A stretch of 64,000 nucleotides of DNA from the NCBI GenBank assembly GCA_030562195.1, contig JAUJPP010000003.1:32928602-32992601 (forward strand), read 5' to 3'. Positions within the stretch are counted from its first letter, which is position 1; every line of letters begins with the position of its first letter. Both the position numbers and the translations under genes were made by a program. This document shows, piece after piece, positions 58,401-64,000 of the stretch. This DNA is from Nipponacmea schrenckii (lineage: Eukaryota > Mollusca > Gastropoda > Lottiidae). The notes beneath the pieces were generated by a model. The model did no database searches. It was not told the origin of the DNA and worked only from the letters and a program-made list of their open reading frames with translations.

Positions 58401-60107
58401 AGCATTTATTAAAATTATCTGAAGATTCTAAAGAAGGACATATTTTTTCCCCAGTAAGTAAATATTGTAATCAAAAGTGTAATGATACAACTAGATTTAT
58501 ACTTGGATGAATAATGGGTACTTCAACTGAATGTTGAAAGTTGTATATATTTAAATGATTTTGATATGCCCACATTATAATGTGGTCTTATATTGTCGTC
58601 ACCCCTGTCGGTGAACGTGACAGAGACAACAGTTTTCATCAGATATGAAATTTGCTGTAATCATTTATATTGATGAGAACTGATATTGATGATTTTTCGA
58701 TGAATGGATTTTGAGTTATTGCACATGACTTAGTGAGAATGCATTAAAATTGATTTGTGAACGCTATAGATACAAAATGTGACCTTTTTTATTGATAAAG
58801 TTCGACAAATAACGATTTTTCAGTGAACTGTTTTTGAGTAAGCTTGTGAACGTGATAGAGACTACAGTTTATCATGTGATTTGAATGAAATTTGGTCTGA
58901 ACATGTCAATGAGATCTTGAATGAGGTCCAAATATTGTTGAAGTTTCAACCTGTGTTAATCAGAAATATACTTAATAATGGGCATATCTTGCAACCGCTT
59001 GTAAAACATCCACTGTGGATGATCCACATGAAATATGAAGCGTATAATGCTGTCACCCATGTCCATTCTTCCGTCTGTCTGTCCACAATTTCTCGTAATC
59101 AATCTAGATTAAAATTCAGCAAAATCAAAAAACTTGTAGTATGAGTTATTGCCCTTGAAAGCGTGTTCCAAGTTTAGATCTTTAATATGCTGGACAGCAT
59201 AATTCTTGGTGGAGTTTGATGGAATTTGGCATTTGTTATCACCCAAGAACCCTGTTGACAATCAGATAAATCGAAAATATTTATTGTCCGTTATTGCCCT
59301 TGTTTTTAGCTCGTAAAAGGCACAATTATTGACCATTTAGACGAAACTTTCTGAAATTGCTTGTTATCATCTAAGGATAAACCCTATTGAAAATATATTT
59401 CATTAGAATTGTTGCAGTTCTTAAAATCATGTTTGATTTTGTTTCGTAACCACAATCCACAAGGCACAATTCTAAAGGAATTTTGACGAAACTTGCTGAT
59501 ATTGTTTTTTTATCACCTAAGGTTGAACCCTTTTGAAAATAAAAAATATTAGAATGTTAATTTATTGCCCTTGCTCTTTAAAACAAGTTTGATTTTTGAC
59601 TCATAAATACTCTACAATGCACAATTCTTTACAGATTTTGACGAAATTAGCTGAAATTGTCTATATATTATCACCCATCACGTACATACATATTTGAAAT
59701 TAATTATTTTGACTTGGAAGGTACAATTGTTAACAGATTTTAATGAAATCTACTAATATTGTACATTTTTTACCCCTGAAAAGAAGTGTATGACTGAATG
59801 TTAAATATTTCATTGTTACTTTGCTGTTTTGATTCAAATTCAATGCTGAGTTTATTATTATTATAATGGGTGTATATTACCTAACCTTGCCTGGCAAGCT
59901 ATCTTATATGAAGTGTATCATTTGCAATTCTAAACCGGTTTCATGGAATACTATTTAGGTATTGTTTACAGACTTCAGGTATAGTTCTGAAATATAACAT
60001 TACTCTTTTTATTTTAGTGTCCTCATCATGGAGCTTGCCCCATGATTGCACAAAGAAGTTCTTGTTTTTTTGAAGCTAAATATTCAAATTTTGATATTTT
60101 TGAATCT
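46321..60107 (+). CDS. METTL17: METTL17 copy 2 (exons 1-11, runs off window)
   Basis: A tandem paralog of the gene at 3001-34092. Eleven exons with the same phases and (if the conserved donor in exon 3 is used) the same lengths give 376 open codons with no frameshift. The motif VLDFGSGLGT, the VIVEKGGKSG strand and the C-x5-C-x8-C cluster are intact. Exons 12-14 were not found before 64000, where the intron is filled with nested repeats. Residues 1-28 are again basic and free of acidic residues. It may be a working second copy with a diverged N-terminus and cysteine linker, or may be 3'-truncated; the window cannot tell. Confidence 0.85.
46668..46982 (+). repeat. Direct repeat R6, copy a
   Basis: About 315 bp similar to 51787-52118: TTAAGGGCAAGGTAAAC, TATGTGCTACAAGTC, GAGGTTTTCACTAACTCCCA and TCAGTATT(A/G)TTTTAACGATG. 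The two flank 4.8 kb that includes the foldback element and the SINE. Confidence 0.65.
46983..47571. other. Intron 1 of copy 2, nothing recognised
   Basis: Non-coding. Confidence 0.4.
47600..47995 (+). repeat. Tandem-repeat arm, left
   Basis: Repeats of ATCTTTTTGTATTATC(AGC); apparent ORFs rich in Tyr, His, Leu, Phe and Ser (YYHLFVLSASSF) are products of the repeat. Confidence 0.8.
48915..49310 (-). repeat. Tandem-repeat arm, right (inverted)
   Basis: Reverse complement of the left-arm unit (GATAATACAAAAAGAT), with unit order partly rearranged against the left arm. Confidence 0.8.
49341..50359. other. Intron 1 stretch, possible old repeat debris
   Basis: A minus-strand open frame at 49610-49807 (with ESTYNLRRRKDSMLVYRLRF) faintly recalls the C-terminus of a retroelement. 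49890-50060 is a degenerate short-period repeat (TTTGTATTTGGACATTTG). Neither is secure. Confidence 0.3.
50360..50376. repeat. 17-bp SINE target duplication, left
   Basis: ATTTCCTCCCTAAAACG, perfectly repeated at 50722-50738. Confidence 0.85.
50377..50721 (+). mobile_element. tRNA-derived SINE, 5'-truncated, with conserved central domain
   Basis: The tRNA-like head begins GTTAGACGCTTGCTCGCTAA, so the first half of the A box is missing. The B box GGTTCAATCC is at 50410-50419. The central domain contains CGTTCGGATGGGACAATAAA and CGAGGCCCCGTGTGC, a block widely seen in metazoan SINEs. The tail ends in TTCATTTCATTTC repeats. Perfect 17-bp target duplications flank it. The 94-codon ORF through it is not a gene. 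Confidence 0.85.
50722..50738. repeat. 17-bp SINE target duplication, right
   Basis: ATTTCCTCCCTAAAACG following the TTCATTTC tail. Confidence 0.85.
50739..51786. other. Intron 1 of copy 2, nothing recognised
   Basis: A plus-strand ORF at 50930-51259 has no recognisable features. T-rich. Confidence 0.4.
51787..52118 (+). repeat. Direct repeat R6, copy b
   Basis: Partner of 46668-46982 in the same orientation. A HINE-like fragment abuts its right end. Confidence 0.65.
52119..52480 (+). mobile_element. HINE-like D-subfamily 3' fragment
   Basis: Two units and the 3' end (CATATCTTGCTAGGCAACCA, hairpin TTGC-TAG-GCAA). It ends at the position in intron 1 that matches the end of element A in copy 1 (both followed by T-rich sequence then GGAATCC). 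Confidence 0.6.
52620..52830 (+). repeat. Dispersed repeat R5, copy b
   Basis: Resembles 18050-18290 (ACCTGCTGCCA, ATGCATTTGATT, TATGACACCAGGTA). Confidence 0.45.
52890..53064 (+). CDS. METTL17: METTL17 copy 2 exon 2
   Basis: Acceptor CTTTTACAG, donor CAAA/GTAAGG; 175 nt. Starts KKHAFLNVPPVRGIQERKDI; the last third differs much from copy 1. Confidence 0.85.
53487..53624 (+). CDS. METTL17: METTL17 copy 2 exon 3
   Basis: Acceptor TATTTAAG. With donor G/GTATTA (homologous to copy 1) the exon is 138 nt. A stronger-looking GTAAGG donor six bases earlier (end 53618) also keeps the frame. Contains VEHSKRMQAFLKVRKHNV. Confidence 0.82.
53643..54140 (+). mobile_element. HINE-like fragment, B-type units
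   Basis: Three to four decayed units (GTAGACACGATAGAAGCTAC, GATCTTAATGAAACCTTGTA) without clear ends, in intron 3 of copy 2. Confidence 0.55.
54247..54989 (+). mobile_element. HINE/pearl-like element ending 8 bp before exon 4
   Basis: The 5' end is TATACACATGAAATGGGGGA then CGTATATT; E-type units follow. The 3' end is GATGGGCGTGTATTACC, hairpin CTTGCC-T-GGCAAG, CTATCTT. Only TGTTTTAG separates it from exon 4, so the element supplies the upstream part of this splice acceptor region. Interrupted by a small MITE at 54712-54854. Confidence 0.7.
54712..54854. mobile_element. 143-bp MITE with TA duplication
   Basis: The ends CTGTAAGGCTA and (inverted) CCGTAAGGCTA are flanked by TA at 54710-54711 and 54855-54856. 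Inside, GCATTAATTT and its inverse recur. The host unit is restored by removing the MITE plus one TA (CAGTTATTTCCCTTG). TA duplication suggests a Tc1/mariner-type MITE. Confidence 0.72.
54998..55100 (+). CDS. METTL17: METTL17 copy 2 exon 4
   Basis: Acceptor TGTTTTAG, donor ATTAA/GTAAGT; 103 nt. Reads GESKEETQDAEYNEKLRAEA. A second in-frame acceptor, GTAG at 55000, would drop one codon. Confidence 0.85.
55336..55417 (+). CDS. METTL17: METTL17 copy 2 exon 5
   Basis: 82 nt, one silent difference from copy 1; acceptor ACATTTCAG, donor GAGAG/GTATGC. Confidence 0.9.
55418..56295. other. Intron 5 of copy 2
   Basis: 878 bp. The open frame at 55975-56265 has no family resemblance. GTGGGTGTATCTTGCTGGGC at about 56053 resembles a D-subfamily HINE 3' end, so part of this is probably element debris. 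Confidence 0.4.
56296..56369 (+). CDS. METTL17: METTL17 copy 2 exon 6 (SAM motif I)
   Basis: 74 nt; NLRDPDFSPMNVLDFGSGLG then TTTW. Acceptor GTTTTCCAG, donor TTG/GTAGGT. Confidence 0.9.
56370..56724. other. Intron 6 of copy 2
   Basis: 355 bp, no element seen; its ends match copy 1. Confidence 0.5.
56725..56822 (+). CDS. METTL17: METTL17 copy 2 exon 7
   Basis: 98 nt; ATMYVFRSGKPEDYVCIDHS then SDMNLVARLLLQ. Same splice phases as copy 1. Confidence 0.88.
56823..57236. other. Intron 7 of copy 2
   Basis: 414 bp with no element, against 3.9 kb in copy 1; this is the element-free reference for that intron. Confidence 0.5.
57237..57304 (+). CDS. METTL17: METTL17 copy 2 exon 8
   Basis: 68 nt; GDEEKLLRHPVHFRTNLPSD. 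Acceptor GTTTCCAG, donor AAAA/GTAAGT. Confidence 0.85.
57461..57748 (+). mobile_element. Short HINE-like D-subfamily element
   Basis: 5' CCACATTGTAATGTGGTCGT, CCATCCGTCCGTC, about one and a half units, 3' GTGGGCGTATCTTGCTAGGC. A minimal copy at the site where copy 1 has the 1.4-kb element D. Confidence 0.65.
57755..57835. repeat. R3 end fragment
   Basis: Shares AATAAAATGGTTTGAAGC and AGTGCGG-type blocks with 31155-31240, ending at TTGTCTGAGAACAAAGACA. Confidence 0.5.
57905..58012 (+). CDS. METTL17: METTL17 copy 2 exon 9
   Basis: 108 nt; NKFDLVTCTYTLMELESKEK and on, two residues different from copy 1; the same weak GTATTT donor. Confidence 0.9.
58013..58345. other. Intron 9 of copy 2
   Basis: 333 bp; its second half is near-identical to copy 1. 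Confidence 0.6.
58346..58453 (+). CDS. METTL17: METTL17 copy 2 exon 10
   Basis: 108 nt; VIVEKGGKSGFKLMNEAREH and on, with one residue change (Lys to Glu) from copy 1. Confidence 0.92.
58562..59001 (+). mobile_element. HINE-like D-subfamily element in intron 10
   Basis: The palindrome ATATGCCCACATTATAATG then TGGTCTTAT, decayed units, 3' GGGCATATCTTGCAACCGCT. Copy 1 intron 10 (21029-21255) lacks it and shows the empty site. Confidence 0.65.
59023..59905 (+). mobile_element. HINE-like E-subfamily element in intron 10
   Basis: 5' CCACATGAAATATGAAGCGT, about five decayed units, 3' ATGGGTGTATATTACC, hairpin CTTGCC-T-GGCAAG, CTATCTT. Directly follows the D-type element; the next bases (ATATGAAGTGTATCATTTGC) are where homology to copy 1 resumes. 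Confidence 0.65.
60018..60107 (+). CDS. METTL17: METTL17 copy 2 exon 11 (Fe-S cysteines)
   Basis: 90 nt; CPHHGACPMIAQRSSCFFEA keeps C-x5-C-x8-C although 12 of 30 residues differ from copy 1. Last exon visible in the window. Confidence 0.9.
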
Positions 60108-60234
60108 GTAAGTTACTAAGTATTATTAGTTTTGTTGGTCAATGTATAATCAAATCATAATGTTCTGCATCATTAGAAGTTAAATAACCATGCATTGTGC
60201 AATGAGAACTTGTTTGTTTTCTTTGTTTTCATTA

Positions 60235-60527
60235 GACTTTTTTTTTTTTTTTCGGGAAGCTCCCTAGCCCAACTCGAAAATGGTATAGACATTTGGTTTG
60301 AAAAATACGATAAGATACGTGCTGGAATAGAAAATGAATATATAAAACTAAAATTTTTACGCATCAGTAGTTAGTAATTGCATAATAATAATTGAATAAT
60401 TGCATAACTTTGTTGCTAATTATCCGATCGCTTTGAAAATTACAGAATATAGAGAAGCCGCCTATATAAATAAAACCGCATCATAAATTTTTTTTTACCA
60501 CTTCCGGTTCTTGCGTGAGAAGTTCCG
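60235..60527 (-). repeat. R4 repeat, minus-strand copy, first part
   Basis: Reverse complement of about 38370-38470 (AACTTCTCACGCA, AACCGGAAGTGGTA, TATAGGCG). It continues at 63588 after a 3.06-kb insertion. Confidence 0.65.
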
Positions 60528-60529
60528 TT

Positions 60530-63500
60530 TTTATACGCGTATATTGTCGTCACCCACATCCGTCCGTCCGTCCGTCCGTCCGTCCGTCCACAATTGCTTG
60601 TAAACACTCTACACAGTGTAATTCTTGACGGATTTAGATGAAACTTAATATGAGTGTTTATGATCACGCAAGGATGAACCCTATTGAAAATCAGCGAAAT
60701 TGGAAAAAAATTAGTATGAGTTCGTGCCCTTGTTCTTGAATGGCTCGTAAACACTCTACAACGTGCAATTCTTGACCGATTTTGATGAAACTTGGTGTGA
60801 GAGTATGTTATAACTCAAGGATAAACCCTATCGAAAATCAGCGAAATCGAAAAACATTTAGTATGAGTTATTGCCCTTGTTCTTGAAAACGCCTTCAATT
60901 TTAGCTTGTAAACACTCTTGAGAGAACAATTTTTAATGGATTTTAATGAAACTTGGCCTGAGTATTTGTTATCACCCAAGGAGAAAGCCTATTGGAAACC
61001 AGTAAAATCGAAAAAAATTTAATATCAGTTATTGCCCTTGTTTTTGAAAACAAGTTCAATTTTTAGCTTGTAAACCCTCTACAAAGCACAGTTATTGACC
61101 TTGTGTTTGAAAACGCGTTCAATTTTAGCTTGTAAACACTCTAGAAAGAATAATTCTTAATGGATTTTGATAAAACTTGGCTTTGAGTATTTGTTTTTAC
61201 CCAAGGATGAACCTTTTTGAAAATGAAATAAATCGAAATATATTTAGTGTCAGTTATTGCCCTTGTGTTTGAAAACGGGTTTAACTTTTTGGCTAATAAA
61301 CACTCTAGAAGGTACAATTCATGACCAATGTTGACAAAACTCACTCAAATTGTTGGATATGGCAAGGGATGAGCCTAATTGGAAATTAAAAATATCAAAA
61401 TATATCTAATATGAATTAGTGCCCTTGTTCTTTTAAACGCGTTCGATTTTTGTCTCGTAAACACTCTACATGGCACAATTCTTGATGGATTTCGATGAAA
61501 CTTGGTGTGAGAGTGTGTTATAATCAAGGATGAACCCTATTGAAAATCGGCGAAATCGAAAAAAATTTTAGTATGAGTTACTGCCCTTGTTCTTGAAAAC
61601 GCATTCAATTTTAGCTTGTAAACATTCTAGAAAGAACTATTCTTAATGGATTTTGATTAACTTTGGCTTGAGTATTGGTTTTTACCCAAGGATGAACCCT
61701 ATTATAAATCAAATAAATAGAAATATTTAGTGTCAGTTATAGCCCTTGTTCTTGAAAACGCGTTCAATTTTAGCTTGTAAACACTCTTGAAAGAACAATT
61801 TTTAATGGATTTTGATGTAGCTTGGCTGTCTCCCAAGGATGAACCCTATTGAAAATCGAAAAATATTTAGTACAAGTTAGGCCGTGCAAAGTAAATTGTC
61901 TGTTTTACAGGCCTTTTTTTTTTAAAAAATGGGGCGAGAGGGCGAATTTATTATTTATAAGCGCTTTTTTAAATTTGGCACCAAAGGAAATCGGAGCGAG
62001 CGAAGCTATTTATTATTTATTTCCACAAATTTAAAAAATAGATTTAAATCACCATTCAGATGCAACTATCAGATGTTTCTGGGGTTTGAATGATAATAGT
62101 TGATAGAAATAACAGAACTTTTTTACCTTTCAACTTCACATAAACGTAATCATTCCAACATATTTACTACCTCTGACAATGATGCACTTAGGGTGCTTCA
62201 GGGCTGATAATATTATGTCAAGACAATGTTATTCTAAAGTAGGCCTACTAATCCATTTCTATCCATCTGTAAACTGTATTTTAAAACGCCATTGTATGGT
62301 AATAATTATTGGAAATTTTGGAACAAATTGTCATACATCACATCACATGACAAGAACAAAACAATCTGATTAGATCGAACTTCTATTTTAATAATTTTTA
62401 TCTAGGCCTATTATGTTACAAATGCCGATTTTTCTATAACTCGTACTAACGGAGTACTTCCGGTTTTTACTTCAGTAAAGCGGAATGTGTTGAGTGATAC
62501 CAATAATGAGAAAAACGATCGTATTGGAACGTATAAAATTCGTATTTTCTTGTATTCGTTCCCATTTTTCCATAAATATTAACTTTTTCATATCAATAGC
62601 AGAAAAAAACCCGGTGCATTCTTTTACTTGTAATTGTAACGGGTCTCGATTTGTTCGACCATTATTATCCAGAAACGAAATCTTCAAGATTAATTTAATG
62701 TCTGGAATGTCCTCACGAAAGTGAATAATTTTCATAATTGTGCTTCCTTCCGCAAATAATTGTATTTTCGAACGTTAAATTGTATCAGAATCAATTTCAG
62801 TTTAAAGTTGTAGAAGAAAATCTTTTTATCGGTGATGAAAAACACATTCTAAGCCACTTCCGGTTTTTCGTTCAACGTCAAGGGAAATAAAAATGGTAAA
62901 AAATATTTTCGGGAACGGGGAAATAACTCTATTTTACACACAGTTTTGGAGACGCGCGCGCATTATTTATTAATTATTCCAAAATGTCAATAAAAATAGT
63001 TTTGGAGCGTGGGGTATTTTACCGGAGCGCGCGGGGCCTGTAAAACAGACAATTTACTTTGTACGGCCTTATTGACCTTGTTTTTGAAAATGCGTTAACT
63101 CGTAAACACTCTAGAAAGAACAATTTTGAATGGATTTTGATGAAACTTGGTTTTAGTATTTGTTTTCTCACAAGGATAAACCCTATTGAAAATCAGATAA
63201 ATCGAAAAATATTTAGAGTCAGTTTTTGCGCCTGTTTTCAAAAACGCTTTCAACTTTTGGCTTGTGAACACTCTAAAAATTCCTTTTTGACAAAACTCGC
63301 TGAAATTGTTTAATATCAACCAAGGATGAGCCTTATTAAGAATTAAAAATATCAAAATATTATTAAGGGTGAACCCTATTGCAAATCATAAAAATACCGA
63401 AAAATATTTAATGAGTTGTTATTAGGTACAATTCTTGACAGTTTTTAATGAAACTAGAGACCCTAGAAAAAAATAGGTTGGAAGGTTGAATATTTCATTC

Positions 63501-63585
63501 CACTTATTGTAACCTTACTGAAAAGTTTTTATTTGAAATAAATGCTGCCAGTGGGCGTATATTACCTTGCCTGGCAAGCTATCTT
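60530..63585 (+). mobile_element. HINE/pearl-like element (E subfamily), split by another element
   Basis: 5' TTTTATACGCGTATATTGTC with a long CCGTCCGTCC run; E-type units to 61879, then an insertion (61880-63068), then the rest of the element to the complete 3' end (GTGGGCGTATATTACC, hairpin, CTATCTT). The last ~500 bp are nearly identical to the end of element E in copy 1. It sits inside an R4 repeat. Confidence 0.75.
61877..63071. mobile_element. PIF/Harbinger-like element with TTA duplication
   Basis: A 1189-bp element (61880-63068) with ~34-bp inverted ends (GGCCGTGCAAAGTAAATTGT at the left; one mismatch to the right end), flanked by TTA at 61877-61879 and 63069-63071. Removing it and one TTA restores ACAAGTTATTGACC, as found uninterrupted at about 27615 and 33118. 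A 3-bp TTA duplication fits PIF/Harbinger. No transposase seen; contains several ACTTCCGG motifs. Confidence 0.78.
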
Positions 63586-63587
63586 TT

Positions 63588-64000
63588 TAGAACCACCTTG
63601 GGTCACCCAGCTTCCGCTGTATGTAAGAAATCAGTACAAAAGCTATACATATATACTATCAGGCATAATTAGAACCCTATTAGAATAAAAAATCCAAACC
63701 AGAAGTGATACTTTATGTGTCATCACAGAACGGTAACATTCAGCAAAATTTTAATAAGTTCCCTAATTTTTGTCCGATTTTGGTGTTTTTCGAAACCTTG
63801 TTACTTTATCTAAAACTTGTTGGGAACAGAATTTTGATTTTCAAATTTAAATTTTTTTAATGCCCGATTGAATTTTTTTGAAAATTCAAAAGGCCAAATA
63901 CAATGACCTTGACCTTCAATGACCCTGAATCTTTTCAAGTAGGGTGTTCTTGACCTAAGCTATCCACACATATGCCTATTATGATAGACAACAATTATAT
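63588..64000 (-). repeat. R4 repeat, minus-strand copy, second part
   Basis: Reverse complement of about 37970-38375 (AGAACCACCTTGGGTCACCC, TTGTTGGGAACAGAATTTTG, AATGACCTTGACCTTCAATG). Runs off the window. Confidence 0.65.

Noticed and set aside
3001..60107. METTL17 copies as two haplotypes wrongly placed in tandem
   Set aside because: Exon divergence (up to 17% and many amino-acid changes) and completely different intron contents exceed normal allelic variation; still worth a read-depth check.

Overview
This window is animal nuclear DNA, AT-rich, intron-rich and crowded with mobile elements. It is most likely from a marine invertebrate and probably a mollusc. The taxon call is an inference: the dominant repeat family has ~155-bp internal units, CCGTCCGTCC-type 5' ends and a terminal hairpin, and it resembles the pearl/CvE and Helentron-associated (HINE) elements known from bivalves and other molluscs. 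No bacterial or viral genes, CRISPR arrays, rRNA genes or intact tRNA genes were seen.

The only genes identified with confidence are two tandem, same-strand copies of METTL17 (Rsm22 family), a mitochondrial small-ribosomal-subunit assembly factor with a methyltransferase fold and Fe-S cysteines. Copy 1 (3001-34092) can be assembled as 14 exons with consistent splice phases, giving a 574-residue protein. It has a basic N-terminus, the motif VLDFGSGLGT, a C-x5-C-x8-C cluster in exon 11, further cysteines in exon 13, and an unusual acidic C-terminal tail. That tail continues past the stop codon as five ~121-bp degenerate tandem units. Copy 2 starts at 46321 and shows exons 1-11 (to 60107), all open; exons 12-14 would lie beyond 64000. 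Identity between the copies is very uneven along the gene, as expected after patchy gene conversion.

Layout: 1-2838 is upstream sequence with palindromes, an unrecognised ORF and an hAT-like element with an 8-bp target duplication. 3001-34092 is METTL17 copy 1, with introns holding many HINE-like elements, two TTAA-flanked elements, a foldback element with GC-rich tandem-repeat arms, and two copies of a 1.1-kb repeat. 34093-46320 is intergenic. It carries more HINE-like copies, a tandem duplication that doubles a candidate in-frame 33-nt exon, a cluster of GAGTCA/TGACTC sites, and a decayed non-LTR retrotransposon on the minus strand. 46321-60107 is METTL17 copy 2; its intron 1 holds a foldback element with tandem-repeat arms and a 6-bp target duplication, plus a SINE with a 17-bp target duplication. 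60108-64000 is a three-level nest: an R4 repeat split by a HINE-like element that is itself split by a PIF/Harbinger-like element.

The most notable pattern is the HINE-like family. Every copy I found lies in the same orientation as METTL17. Several end within 8-43 bp of a METTL17 splice acceptor, and the 3'-terminal hairpin is kept in different subfamilies with different stem sequences.
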